DNA of 48,673 nt from an uncultured Rhodospirillales bacterium (GCA_903881515.1 CAIRTN010000316.1:1-48673); one strand, 5' to 3'. Positions 8,930 to 17,656 are shown, counted from the first letter of the stretch. Notes: generated by a model not told the origin, from the letters alone. Program-made: numbers and translations.

Positions 8930-10495
8930 TCAGACTTTCCGCACCTCCCAGAAGATCGGAAGGATGCTCTTCAGGATGCCGGACAGCGAAGTTCGCCGCG
9001 CGATCGGCTGATACCACTGGCCGACCGGGATGTAGGGCACTTCGTCGAACGCGGCCGCCTGCATCTGCCGCGCCAGCGCCTGCTGCGCGGGCATGTCGGG
9101 CGCCTCGTACCAGGCTGCCCGCAGCGCCTCGATCCGCGGGCTGGTCGGCCAGCCGTACCAGCCCTGCAAACCGCTGCCCCACAGCGCGGTATGTGTCGCC
9201 GGGTTGGAGTAGCTGAGCCCGTCGCCATAGGTGCAGAATGTGCTCCAGCCGCCTTTCTCCACGCTCTCCCGGCTGTTGCGCCGGCTGACCACGGTGCCCC
9301 AGTCCGCCACCACGAAATCGACGTTCAGCCCGACGCTCTCGTAAACCGAGCGCGTCACCTGCGTGATCGCGTTCACCACCGGGAAATCCGACGGCGCCAT
9401 CAGCACCACCCGCTCGCCCTTGTAGCCGCTCTCCTTCACCAGCCGGCGCGCCAGTTCCAGGTCGCGCGAGCCGGTGAGCGCCTTCAGCCCCTCGTCATTG
9501 GCCAACGGCGTGCCCAGCGTGAACACACCCACCCCGTCGCGCGCCAGCGCCGTCTCGCCGCCCATGATCGCCGCCAGGTAGGAGGACTGCTCGATCGCCG
9601 GCAGCAGTGCCCGGCGCAGCTTCGGATTGTCGAACGGCGCCTGCAGATGGTTAAACCGGATGATGCCGATTGCGCCGAGCAGGTCGACATTCTCCACCAC
9701 CACCCCAGGCGCCTTGCGCAACACCGGCAACAGGTCCGACAGCGGCTGCTCCACCCAATCCACCTCGCCGGTCTGCAACGCGGCAGCTGCCGTCGCCGGA
9801 TCGGGCATCACCACCCATTCCACGCGATCGACATAGGCGCGCTTGCCGCCGGCGGTGAAACTAGCCGGCTCGTCACGCGGCAGATATTTGTCAAACCGCG
9901 CATACACTGCCCGCGAACCGGACACCCATTCGTCGCGCACGAATTTGAACGGACCGCTGCCGACATATTCGTTGATCTGCTGGAACGCGTCGGTCTTCGC
10001 CATCCGTTCCGGCATCATGAAGCAGGAGCCCTGGCCAAGCGCGTAGGGCAGGGGGGCGAACGGCTTGGTCAGCCGCAATTCCAGCGTCAGGTCGTCCACC
10101 GCGCGCATCTCGGCCAGTTGCTGCGCGATGCGCTGGCCGAACCCGTCGCGCTTCATCCAGCGCGCCAGCGAAGCAACGCAATCCACCGCACGCACCCGCT
10201 CGCCGTCATGCCACAGCAGCCCGGTGCGCAGGGTCAGCCGCCAGGTCAGCTTGTCGTCCGAAAGCGTGTATCCCGCAAGCATCTGCGGCCGCGGGATCAG
10301 CCCGGCATCCAGGCCGAACAGCGTGTCCCAGATCACATAGCCGTGGTTGCGCGCCACCACCGTGGTGGTCCAGATCGGATCGGGGTTCGCCAGGTTGGCC
10401 TGCGGCACGAATCGCAGCACCTTGCTGCCCTGCGCCAAAGCTGGACGCGCCAAAGTGGCCGCGGCTGAAACCTGCAACAACTGTCTGCGATACAT
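8930..10495 (-). CDS. ABC transporter substrate-binding protein, family 5 (peptide/nickel type), orphan
   Basis: The start MYRRQLLQVSAAATL at 10495 gives a secretion signal ending near ALAQ; the in-frame ATG 18 codons upstream would bury it. The mature 500-residue protein matches the family-5 binding proteins: FVPQANLANPDPIWT at the N-terminus, a central NEYVGSGPFKFV segment, and TGEVDWVEQP. These proteins bind peptides, opines or similar solutes in the periplasm for an ABC importer. No permease or ATPase gene adjoins it, so it must be an orphan or partner a distant system. It is a paralogue of the binding protein at 41497-43038 (same VPQA.LR/ANP.P start and same DWGT/VVRR region). Confidence 0.9.
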   Translation of the reverse strand: MYRRQLLQVSAAATLARPALAQGSKVLRFVPQANLANPDPIWTTTVVARNHGYVIWDTLFGLDAGLIPRPQMLAGYTLSDDKLTWRLTLRTGLLWHDGERVRAVDCVASLARWMKRDGFGQRIAQQLAEMRAVDDLTLELRLTKPFAPLPYALGQGSCFMMPERMAKTDAFQQINEYVGSGPFKFVRDEWVSGSRAVYARFDKYLPRDEPASFTAGGKRAYVDRVEWVVMPDPATAAAALQTGEVDWVEQPLSDLLPVLRKAPGVVVENVDLLGAIGIIRFNHLQAPFDNPKLRRALLPAIEQSSYLAAIMGGETALARDGVGVFTLGTPLANDEGLKALTGSRDLELARRLVKESGYKGERVVLMAPSDFPVVNAITQVTRSVYESVGLNVDFVVADWGTVVSRRNSRESVEKGGWSTFCTYGDGLSYSNPATHTALWGSGLQGWYGWPTSPRIEALRAAWYEAPDMPAQQALARQMQAAAFDEVPYIPVGQWYQPIARRTSLSGILKSILPIFWEVRKV

Positions 10496-10695
10496 GCCAA
10501 AGCCCCCGGGTTCAGGCTGCAAGCAAGCCCGGCTTTGCTGCGGAATCAAAGCAAAATTGTCATGTCGGCAGTCGAACGGTCAGGTGGTTCTCGCGGGGCC
10601 AGCGCCGCATCGGTCTGCATGGCCTGGAAACGGTTGCATGCGGTGAGTAGTTTCCGACGCTGCCGCGGCCTGCGCCTGGTCATCACACTCGCGCC

Positions 10696-11292
10696 ATGCG
10701 ATCCATCCCTGGCCGGCCCTCGCGCCGGCGCACGTCGTCCGCCGGCACAGCCGTTCTGCTGTCCCTCGTCCTGCTCTGTGGCCCGGCCCTGGCCGAGGCC
10801 GAACCGGAACCGGCGCCCGCGATTTCGGTGACGCCAACCGCCGCACCGCCGCCTGCGAGCGGCGGGGTCAACCTCATCACCCAGGCCGCGGTCGCCGCTG
10901 GCGTGCTCGCCTGCGCGCCGCGGGTGGACCAGGTGGCGCGGTTCCTGACCACCGGTCTCGTCGGCAGCTTCTGGATGTTCCTTCCCGCCACCGCCCGCGA
11001 CCAGCATATCGTCTCCACCTCAATTGAGATCGACAGCAAGGGCGGGCCGCTCGCCTATGCCAGCGCCGATTTCGCACCCGCGATGGTTGATGGCTGCGGA
11101 GCGATCTACGAGACCGTGGTCTACTGGCCGGCGAAGTGCGCCGAGGTTGCAGCAAAGCAGTTTACCACTTTGCCAAAGGCCAGAAATCTCGGCACGCAGG
11201 TTACCAGCCTCGATGCCGGCAACGGCGCGCGGGTGTTCCTGATGCCGGCCGGCGTGGCCGGCTGCGTCAGCATCAAGAAGGAACTGCTGTGA
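10696..11292 (+). CDS. Secreted four-Cys protein of unknown function (copy 1)
   Basis: The 198-residue protein has an Arg-rich n-region, a hydrophobic core (VLLSLVLLCGPALAEA) and probable cleavage after ALA near residue 33. A Pro/Ala-rich stretch follows, then a compact domain with Cys73, Cys134, Cys148 and Cys190, which could form two disulfides. The same four Cys and the motifs YASA.F, GC.AIY.TV.YWPA.CAE and FLMPAG..GC.SIK recur in the next gene, so the two are tandem duplicates. I do not recognise the family. Both lie just upstream of, and in the same direction as, a trimeric adhesin, which suggests a cell-surface or periplasmic role by context only. Confidence 0.75.
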   Translation: MRSIPGRPSRRRTSSAGTAVLLSLVLLCGPALAEAEPEPAPAISVTPTAAPPPASGGVNLITQAAVAAGVLACAPRVDQVARFLTTGLVGSFWMFLPATARDQHIVSTSIEIDSKGGPLAYASADFAPAMVDGCGAIYETVVYWPAKCAEVAAKQFTTLPKARNLGTQVTSLDAGNGARVFLMPAGVAGCVSIKKELL

Positions 11293-11794
11293 CCCCGCGC
11301 TGCGCCTTCGCGGTGCTGCTGCTCGCGCCGTCTCTGGCATTGGCGCAGCCCCCCCCGTTGATACCGCTGCCTCCACGCCGTTGACCCGAACGGCCGCACA
11401 GGCAGGCCTGCTGAGTTGCGCCGCGCGGATCGAGCAGGTTTCCCGTTTTCTCGGCGCCGGTAATCAAATGGCGTTTCAGCTTTCCCTGCCCCAGCCACCG
11501 CGCGACCTGCGGATGGCGGGCGCGGCGATGGAAATCACGCCGCCGGCGGGCGCCTCCAGCTACGCCAGCGCCCAATTCGCCGCCGCCGGCCGCGGCTGCG
11601 ACGCGATCTACCAAACCGTCACCTATTGGCCGGCGCCGTGTGCGGAGATCGCGGCCACGCGCTTCCCCGGCCAGGCGCCCGGCCTGCCGCTCGGCCCCGC
11701 GATCACAACGCTGGAGCTTGGCGGCAATGCCCGCATATTCCTGATGCCGGCCGGCACCACAGGGTGCATTTCGATCAAAACCGACCGGATATGA
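11289..11794 (+). CDS. Secreted four-Cys protein (copy 2), frameshifted at a C8 tract in the leader
   Basis: A GTG at 11289 overlaps the TGA of copy 1 (GTGA) and encodes a good signal peptide, VTPRCAFAVLLLAPSLALAQ. A run of eight C at about 11349-11356 then puts the frame into a stop at 11384. Adding one C would join the leader to the downstream frame (DTAASTPLTRTAAQAGLLSC...), which runs to 11794 and matches copy 1 along its length, including all four Cys. Without correction, translation could only start at a TTG near 11381, giving a 137-residue product with no leader. Either a sequencing error in the homopolymer, a mutation, or slipped-strand phase variation would explain this. Confidence 0.7.
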
Positions 11795-11798
11795 GTAA

Positions 11799-11821
11799 TT
11801 ACCCACGGCAGGCGTGGGTAA
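11799..11821. repeat. Perfect 9-bp inverted repeat after the four-Cys gene pair
   Basis: TTACCCACG and its complement CGTGGGTAA are separated by 5 bases, starting 4 bases after the TGA at 11792-11794. There is no T-run after the stem, so it is either a weak transcript end or an RNA-stabilising hairpin between the four-Cys pair and the adhesin. Confidence 0.5.
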
Positions 11822-11986
11822 GTTCCGACGCTGTTCGTCTGCACCAGCACGCCTAAAGCGGTGAGCGACTGTCTCGCAGGGTGCCCAGCCAACGGGTTCC
11901 GCGACCGGTCTGCCTTCTCTTCCGTACCGTGCAGCCTGCCGAATTTTGCGCGTCGCCCCCCGTCAGTTCCAGAAAGGATGCTCCCC

Positions 11987-13585
11987 ATGCGGAGAACACT
12001 CGTCCCAACCCTCGCCAAATCCGGTCTGATCACCGCCCTTGTCCTTGCGGCGACCGGCATGGCCTCGGCACAGACCACCACCGTGCCGCCCACCACCATC
12101 GTCGGGCCGACCACGATGAGCGGCACCACCACGATGAGCGGCCCGCTGATCAATACCGACGTGATTGATCCCATCGCCGTGGCGATCAGCGGCAATCAGA
12201 CGGTCGGCGGAACGTTGAATGTCACGGGCGCCACCGCGCTCAGCACCGCCGGCGCCGCTACTTCGATTGGCGGCGTGATTAACGTCGTTGGCGCAGCCAA
12301 TATCGGCGGGGTGGCCAATGTCACCGGCGCACTCAATGTCGCGGGCGCCACGACAGTGAATGCGTTGACCGTCAACGGTCCGGCGACCTTCACCGGCGCG
12401 GTCACCAGCGGTCCGGCGAGCGTCATCGGCAACAGTGCGATCACTGGCGACCAGACGGTTACCGGCAATCAGATCGTCACCGGCACACAGACGGTCGGTG
12501 GACTGATCACCGGCAATGGCGGTGCTGTGCTGACGAGCCCGAATGCCCTGCACAGCATCGCGGTCAGTAACACTGGCGTTGCCATTACCGGGGCGCAATC
12601 CGTGAGCGGCGCCAGCACGCTCTCCGGCCCGACGACCCTGGGCAGCACCCTCGCGGTCGCGGGCACCAGCACGCTCACCGGCGCCACCACGCTCGGCAGC
12701 ACGCTGGGCGTGGCCGGCGCAACCACCCTCGGCAGTTCGCTGACCGTCGCCGGCACGACAACATTCTCTGGGGTCGTCAGCGCGACCGGTCCCACGACGA
12801 TTGGCAGCACGCTCGCCGTCACTGGCGCCACCACGCTCACCGGCGCGCTCGCGGCCAATGGCGGCGCCACCGTGCTTGGCGGCTTCACTGCCAGCGGCGG
12901 CAGCACGCTGAATAACAGCGCCACGGTCAACGGCGGCTTCACCGCCAATGGCGGCGGAACGATCTGGAGCGGCACCGGCACCGGCAATGCGCTGACCGTG
13001 GGCGCGGGCGGCAGCTTCCTGTCCAGCACCGCGGGGGCGCGCGCCGGGGTCTCCGGCACCAGCTCCAGCCTGACCAGTGCGGACGGCAACACCTCGATCT
13101 CCGCCAATAACGGCAGTGCCGTGGTCAGCGTCGTCAACACCGCCACCGGCGCCACCCACGGCCTTGTGGTTGGCACCAGTTCCACGACCCTGTCGGGCGG
13201 CACCAACTCCACCACGATGACGCTGGACAACAACGGCGCCACCTTCTCCAACCCCGCCACCGGCGGGCCGGCGCAGGTGCACGGCGTGGCCAACGGCACC
13301 AGCACCTTCGATGCCGTCAATGTCGGACAGCTCAACCACCTGCAAACCCGCATGTCCGGCGGGATCGCCGCCACCGCGGCGCTGACCATGATCCCGCAGG
13401 TCGAACCGGGAAAGAACTTCTCGATCGGCGCCGGCGGTGCCGGCTATGGCGGGCAGGGCGGTTTCGCCGCCGGTGCCTCCATGCGCTTCTCCGAGAACTT
13501 CACCGCGCGTGCCGGCATCGGCATCGCGCCGGGCTCCGGCGGTACCCAGCTGGTCGGCGGCGCTGGCGTCGCTTACTCCTGGTAG
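11987..13585 (+). CDS. Trimeric autotransporter adhesin (YadA-like)
   Basis: The ATG at 11987 is preferred because an AAAGGA Shine-Dalgarno sits about 9 bases before it; ATG at 11978 overlaps that site. The leader ends near MASAQ (residue about 29). The passenger is a Thr/Gly/Ala-rich series of short degenerate repeats of the type ATTLGSTLAVAG and TLTGATTLGSTLGVAG, expected to form a beta-roll. A neck motif GTSTFDAVNVGQLNHLQ leads to a short coiled-coil and the last about 70 residues, which form the four-strand YadA-type membrane anchor ending in AGVAYSW with terminal aromatic Trp. At 532 residues it is a small member. Such proteins trimerise in the outer membrane and bind surfaces or host/matrix ligands. 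A strong terminator follows. Confidence 0.9.
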   Translation: MRRTLVPTLAKSGLITALVLAATGMASAQTTTVPPTTIVGPTTMSGTTTMSGPLINTDVIDPIAVAISGNQTVGGTLNVTGATALSTAGAATSIGGVINVVGAANIGGVANVTGALNVAGATTVNALTVNGPATFTGAVTSGPASVIGNSAITGDQTVTGNQIVTGTQTVGGLITGNGGAVLTSPNALHSIAVSNTGVAITGAQSVSGASTLSGPTTLGSTLAVAGTSTLTGATTLGSTLGVAGATTLGSSLTVAGTTTFSGVVSATGPTTIGSTLAVTGATTLTGALAANGGATVLGGFTASGGSTLNNSATVNGGFTANGGGTIWSGTGTGNALTVGAGGSFLSSTAGARAGVSGTSSSLTSADGNTSISANNGSAVVSVVNTATGATHGLVVGTSSTTLSGGTNSTTMTLDNNGATFSNPATGGPAQVHGVANGTSTFDAVNVGQLNHLQTRMSGGIAATAALTMIPQVEPGKNFSIGAGGAGYGGQGGFAAGASMRFSENFTARAGIGIAPGSGGTQLVGGAGVAYSW

Positions 13586-13592
13586 TCTGAGC

Positions 13593-13623
13593 GGGCGGCC
13601 CCTTGGGGCCGCCCGTTTTCTTT
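13593..13623 (+). terminator. Rho-independent terminator of the adhesin gene
   Basis: A perfect 10-bp GC stem (13593-13602 with 13605-13614) and a minimal loop, followed by GTTTTCTTT, starts 8 bases after the adhesin stop. The T-run is on the plus strand only, so it serves the adhesin rather than the convergent gene. Confidence 0.85.
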
Positions 13624-14809
13624 AGGCGTTGGAGACCAGGGCCTTGAAGCCCAGCTCAAGGTCCTCCATCAAGTCTTTCGGCGCTTCCAGCCCGACATGC
13701 AGCCGCAGCATCTCGCCACCGAACTCGCCCGATCCCGCCGTGCGCGTCACGCCGCCGCCGGTCGGCAGGGCCAGACTCTCGAACCCGCCCCAGCTCGCGC
13801 CCTTGCCGAACAGTTGCAGCGCCTCGGCCATTTTCCAGATCTGCTCCCGGCTGAACCCCGGCTGAAACACCACGCCGAACAGCGAGCAGGCGCCGGTGAA
13901 ATCGCGCTTCCAGATCTCGTGGCCGCGTGCGCCGGGCAGCGCGGGGTGCAGCACTTCCTTCACCTCGGGCCGGCTCTGCAACCAGGCCGCGACCTCGAGT
14001 GCCGATTCCATCTGCCGCTCCATCCGCACCGCCATGGTGCGAATGCCGCGCAGCGCCAGCCAGCAATCGTCCGGGCTGGCATACTGCCCAAGCACCGAAG
14101 CGGTCGCCCGCAATTGCTCCCAATCGGCCTGGGTGTTCACCGTGATGCTGCCCAGCAGCACATCGGAATGGCCGACGACGTATTTGGTCAGCGCCTGGAT
14201 CGACACATCCACGCCATGCCTGAACGGCTGGAAGTGGTGAATGCCCCAGGTGTTGTCCATCATCACCTTGGCGCCCTTGGCACGGCCGACGGCGGCCAGG
14301 GCCGGGATGTCCTGCACCTCGAAAGTGTGGCTGCCCGGGCTTTCGGTATACAGCACCGTGGTGTTCGGCCGGAACAGCGCGGCGATGCCGGCGGCATCGA
14401 TGCACGGGTCGTAGAACGTGGTCTCGATGCCCATCTTGCTCAGGAAGTTGTTGGCGAAATTCCGCCCCGGGCCATAGACGCTGTCGGGCATCAGCATGTG
14501 CTCACCGGTCTTCATGAACGCCAGCAGCGGCACGGTGATGGCGGCGAGCCCCGTCGAGACGATCTGACAGCGCGTGCCGCCCTCGATCTCGGCGATGGCG
14601 TTTTCCAACGCCCAATGGTTGACGTTGCCGCCGGTGCCGTAATGCGGCTTCTGCTCGAACCGCTCATTCGCCGCACCGGCGCGCGCGGCCATGTTCTCGT
14701 ACAGCATCGTCGAGCCGCGATAGACCGGGTAATTGACGAAACCGCGCGCATTGCTGCCAGCGCGGCCCACATGCGACATGCGGGTCGCGAAATCATGCTC
14801 TTCGGACAT
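13622..14809 (-). CDS. metC: Cystathionine beta-lyase / Cys-Met metabolism PLP enzyme
   Basis: MSEEHDFATRMSH at 14809 is the start; it follows the sulfurtransferase stop by 2 bases. The 395-residue protein has the Cys/Met-metabolism PLP-enzyme fold: NYPVYRGSTMLY near the N-terminus, the tyrosine/glycine cofactor region HYGTGGNVNHWALE, aspartate in MMDNTWG and the PLP lysine in SIQALTKYVVGHSD. These residues fit beta-lyases that split cystathionine to homocysteine, pyruvate and ammonia; the exact substrate cannot be fixed from sequence. It is the last gene of a four-gene minus-strand operon with a sulfurtransferase, in keeping with sulfur amino-acid metabolism. Confidence 0.9.
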   Translation of the reverse strand: MSEEHDFATRMSHVGRAGSNARGFVNYPVYRGSTMLYENMAARAGAANERFEQKPHYGTGGNVNHWALENAIAEIEGGTRCQIVSTGLAAITVPLLAFMKTGEHMLMPDSVYGPGRNFANNFLSKMGIETTFYDPCIDAAGIAALFRPNTTVLYTESPGSHTFEVQDIPALAAVGRAKGAKVMMDNTWGIHHFQPFRHGVDVSIQALTKYVVGHSDVLLGSITVNTQADWEQLRATASVLGQYASPDDCWLALRGIRTMAVRMERQMESALEVAAWLQSRPEVKEVLHPALPGARGHEIWKRDFTGACSLFGVVFQPGFSREQIWKMAEALQLFGKGASWGGFESLALPTGGGVTRTAGSGEFGGEMLRLHVGLEAPKDLMEDLELGFKALVSNA

Positions 14810-14811
14810 TC

Positions 14812-15651
14812 TCAGACCTCCACCGGCGTATCGGCCCGTCCACCCCATTCGGTCCAGGACCCGTCATACACCGCTCCAGCCGGCAAGCCTGACAGCACCA
14901 TCGCAAGCGTCAACACAGTCGCCGTCACCCCAGACCCGCAGGAGGTGACCACCGGCCGCGAGCCGTCGACGCCGGCGGCGGCCAGCTTCGCCTTCAGCAC
15001 GGCGGCCGGCAGGATCGTGCCATCGGGCGCCAGCAGGTCGGCATATGGCAGGTTGGCGCTGCCGGGGATGTGGCCCGAGCGCATGCCGGCGCGGGGTTCC
15101 GGCACCTCGGCCTTGAACCGCCCGGCCGCGCGCGCATCCAGCACCAGTTCGTCGCCCGAGGCGATATTGCCCAACACGTCGCCGATGCCGCGCACCCGGC
15201 GCGCCCGGTAATCCGGCCGGAACGAACCTGGCGCGCGGGCAGGGGACTGCCCGCTTTCCAGCGCACGGCCCTCGGCGATCCATTTCTTCAGCCCGCCATC
15301 CAGCACCGCGGCCTTGTCATGGCCGAACGTGCCCATCATCCACCAGCCGCGGCAGGACCAGCCCAAAGCGTTGTTGTCATAGAACACCAAGAACGACTCG
15401 TTGCTGACGCCCAGCGCTTCCATCTTCTTGCGGAACAGCCCCGGCGCCGGGACCATGTGCGGCAGGTCGGTATCCTTGTCTGAGATATCGTCGATATCGA
15501 AATACCGCGCGCCGGGCAGGTGACGCTCCAGAAACTCCGCCTTCGGGTCGCCGGGCTGGTTCGGCAGATATTTGGTGCAATCGAACACCAGCAGATCGGC
15601 GCGGCCGAGATTCGCGGCCAGCCATTCCGTGGAAACGACGGGGTTGGACAT
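14812..15651 (-). CDS. sseA: 3-mercaptopyruvate sulfurtransferase (two-domain rhodanese)
   Basis: The 279-residue length and two rhodanese domains are typical of this enzyme. The N-terminal domain has VFDCTKYLPNQ and HLPGARYFDIDDISD; the C-terminal domain has the active loop CGSGVTA, the signature that separates mercaptopyruvate sulfurtransferases from thiosulfate rhodaneses (CRKGVT). It moves sulfur from 3-mercaptopyruvate to an acceptor such as thioredoxin or cyanide. It lies 13 bp downstream of the AlaX gene and 2 bp upstream of metC, so the four genes are probably one transcript. Confidence 0.94.
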   Translation of the reverse strand: MSNPVVSTEWLAANLGRADLLVFDCTKYLPNQPGDPKAEFLERHLPGARYFDIDDISDKDTDLPHMVPAPGLFRKKMEALGVSNESFLVFYDNNALGWSCRGWWMMGTFGHDKAAVLDGGLKKWIAEGRALESGQSPARAPGSFRPDYRARRVRGIGDVLGNIASGDELVLDARAAGRFKAEVPEPRAGMRSGHIPGSANLPYADLLAPDGTILPAAVLKAKLAAAGVDGSRPVVTSCGSGVTATVLTLAMVLSGLPAGAVYDGSWTEWGGRADTPVEV

Positions 15652-15664
15652 TGAAGTATCCTTG

Positions 15665-16375
15665 TTACTGGCCGGCGAAAGCGATTGAAATCCGCCGGTT
15701 CTGCTTGCCCTTGTTCTCGATCTTCAGCACGGCGATCGCGCCGATCTCGCCGGTGCGGGCAACATGGGTTCCGCCGCAGGGCTGCATATCGATGATCGCC
15801 TCGCCACCGACCCGCACCAGCCGCAACCGCCCGGTGCCGCGCGGCGGCTGCACCGACAAGGTGCGCACCATCTCGGGGTTGGTATCCAGCACGCTCTCGT
15901 CCACCCAGCTCGCGCTGACCGGATGATCCTGCAGGATCAAGGCGTTGAGTGCTACTTCCACGCTTTCCTTGGTCGGTGGGTCCGGCATGTCGAAATCCAG
16001 GCGGGATTTCTCGTCGCCAACGCTGCCACCGGTGACCGAGACGCCGGGCAGCACCGCGCACAGCAGATGCATCGCGGTGTGCATCCGCATCAGCTTTGCC
16101 CGCCGTTCCCAGTCCAGCACGCAGGTGACTGTTCCCGCGGGCAAAACCGATCCCGGCGCGGGTACATGGACCACGGTTTCGCCTTCGCCCTTGATGGTGT
16201 CGATGATCACCGTCTCACCGCCATCCCAGCGCAGCACGCCACGATCGCCAGGCTGGCCGCCGGAGCGGGCGTAGAAGATGGTGCGATCCAGCAGGATCGC
16301 CTCGGGAGTCGCTGAAAATACAGTGGAAACGCATTCGCGCGCCTGGGTATCGTCCAGGTAGAGTTTCTCGGTCAC
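15665..16375 (-). CDS. AlaX-type trans-editing protein (alanyl-tRNA editing domain)
   Basis: The GTG at 16375 is the start, since it overlaps the TGA of the upstream ATPase gene as GTGA; a longer frame to 16420 lies inside that gene. The 236-residue protein has the zinc-binding editing motifs His99-x3-His103 in RMHTAMHLL and Cys200/His204 in CGGTHV, and RSGGQPGDRG at the N-terminus, all known from AlaX proteins and the AlaRS editing domain. It hydrolyses mischarged Ser- or Gly-tRNA(Ala). There is no synthetase domain. Its position before sulfurtransferase and beta-lyase genes is unusual for an editing factor and may reflect only co-expression. Confidence 0.9.
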   Translation of the reverse strand: MTEKLYLDDTQARECVSTVFSATPEAILLDRTIFYARSGGQPGDRGVLRWDGGETVIIDTIKGEGETVVHVPAPGSVLPAGTVTCVLDWERRAKLMRMHTAMHLLCAVLPGVSVTGGSVGDEKSRLDFDMPDPPTKESVEVALNALILQDHPVSASWVDESVLDTNPEMVRTLSVQPPRGTGRLRLVRVGGEAIIDMQPCGGTHVARTGEIGAIAVLKIENKGKQNRRISIAFAGQ

Positions 16376-17214
16376 AGGCTCACCCCCATTCGTCCCGCCA
16401 GGTCCTGGATGAACTGCCACGCCACCCTTCCGGACATCGCCCCGCGCGTCCGCGACCAGGCCACGGCTTCAGCATGCAGTTTCTCGACACTGATATCCAG
16501 GCCGAATTCCGCTGCGTAACCCTCTATCATTGCGAAGAAAGTATCCTGATCGCAGTTGTGGAAGCCTACCCACAGCCCGAACCGGTCCGACAGCGAGACC
16601 TTCTCCTCCACCGCCTCGCCGGGGTTGATGCCGGTCTGCCGTTCGTTGTCGATCATGTCGCGCGGCATCAGGTGCCGGCGGTTCGAGGTGGCATAGAACA
16701 GCACATGCGCCGGCCGCCCCTCGATGCCGCCATCCAGCACCGACTTCAATGCCTTGTAGTCAGCATCTTCCCGCTCGAAGCTCAGATCATCGCAGAAGAT
16801 CAGGCAACGCCGCTCGGCGCCGCGCAGCAGGCGCAGCAGCTCGGGCAAGGTGGAGATATCCTCGCGATGGATCTCGATCAGCGCCAGCGCGCCGGGATAC
16901 TGCTCGTTGGCCGCGGCATGCGCCGCTTTCACCAGCGAGGATTTGCCGGTGCCGCGCGCGCCCCACAGCATGGCGTTGTTCGCCGGCAGGCCGGCGGCGA
17001 AGCGCATGGTGTTTTCGACCAGAATCTTCTTCTGCAGGTCCACGCCCTTCAGCAGCGAGATCGCCACCCGCGAGATCGCCGGCACGGCCATCAGCGAGGG
17101 TGGGCTGGGTTCCCAGACGAAGCCGTCGGCGCCGCTGAGATCGACCCCATTCGCCGGCGGCGGCGACATGCGTTCCAGTGCTGCCACCAGGCGTTCCAAC
17201 AGGCGATCGTCCAT
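16372..17214 (-). CDS. DUF815 AAA-type ATPase
   Basis: The 280-residue protein carries Walker A GARGTGKSS near residue 85, Walker B CLIFCDDLSF, and an arginine-containing ATSNRRHLMPRDM region after the sensor-1 segment. These fit PF05673 (DUF815) P-loop ATPases of unknown role, common in proteobacteria. It heads the four-gene operon ATPase-AlaX-sseA-metC. It is divergent from yajC, whose ATG is 75 bases away, so the short gap holds promoters for both sides. Confidence 0.9.
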   Translation of the reverse strand: MDDRLLERLVAALERMSPPPANGVDLSGADGFVWEPSPPSLMAVPAISRVAISLLKGVDLQKKILVENTMRFAAGLPANNAMLWGARGTGKSSLVKAAHAAANEQYPGALALIEIHREDISTLPELLRLLRGAERRCLIFCDDLSFEREDADYKALKSVLDGGIEGRPAHVLFYATSNRRHLMPRDMIDNERQTGINPGEAVEEKVSLSDRFGLWVGFHNCDQDTFFAMIEGYAAEFGLDISVEKLHAEAVAWSRTRGAMSGRVAWQFIQDLAGRMGVSL

Positions 17215-17289
17215 AAATGCAACTCCAGCTTGACGTGCGGGGGGCGGAAACTATGGTCCGGCGCGACGCACCGCAACCCGGGACCCAAA

Positions 17290-17628
17290 ATGCTCATTTC
17301 GCCCGCCTACGCACAGGACTTCGGCGCCCTGACCTCGCAGGTTACGCAGTTCCTGCCCATCATCCTGATTTTCGTGGTTTTCTACTTCCTGCTGATCCGT
17401 CCGCAGCAGCAGCAGCAGAAGACGCTGAAGGCCAAGCTCGCCGCGCTGAAGCGCAATGACCGCGTCGTCACCGGCGGCGGCATCATCGGCGTGGTGCAGA
17501 AAACCACCGAGGGCTCGAACGAGATTGAGGTCGAGATCGCGCCGAACGTGCGCATCAAGGTGATCCGCGAGACCATCACCACGGTGCTGGCCGATCCGCC
17601 GCCGGCCAACGACACCAAGGCGAAGTAA
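17290..17628 (+). CDS. yajC: YajC, preprotein translocase accessory subunit
   Basis: The ATG at 17290 gives a 112-residue protein, the usual size of YajC. One membrane helix (FLPIILIFVVFYFLLIRPQ, about residues 18-36) is followed by the family signature RPQQQQQK, then a small conserved cytoplasmic beta domain (LKRNDRVVTGGGIIGVV ... IKVIRETITTVL). YajC associates with SecDF-YidC. Here it stands alone, without secD/secF directly after it; instead the next gene is convergent sodB. Confidence 0.96.
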   Translation: MLISPAYAQDFGALTSQVTQFLPIILIFVVFYFLLIRPQQQQQKTLKAKLAALKRNDRVVTGGGIIGVVQKTTEGSNEIEVEIAPNVRIKVIRETITTVLADPPPANDTKAK

Positions 17629-17656
17629 AAAAAAGGGCCGGGGTTTCCCCCGGCCC
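17627..17656. terminator. Shared bidirectional terminator between yajC and sodB
   Basis: A perfect 9-bp stem (17635-17643 with 17648-17656) is flanked on its left by eight A, which read as a T8 run on the minus strand directly after the stem. It is thus a strong terminator for sodB. The same stem lies just after the yajC stop and probably ends that transcript as well. Confidence 0.85.

Noticed and set aside
9191-10468. Long plus-strand open frame (425 codons) opposite the family-5 binding protein
   Set aside because: Antisense shadow of a strongly supported gene; composition is His/Arg/Gln-rich as expected for antisense of GC-rich coding DNA, with no motif.
12600-12900. Repeats that look like a CRISPR array or satellite
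   Set aside because: They are degenerate, in frame, and encode the Thr/Gly-rich beta-roll of the adhesin; no constant repeat with unique spacers.
16474-17289. Extended plus-strand frame leading into YajC
   Set aside because: It lies antisense to the DUF815 ATPase; YajC is a 112-residue protein starting at 17290.
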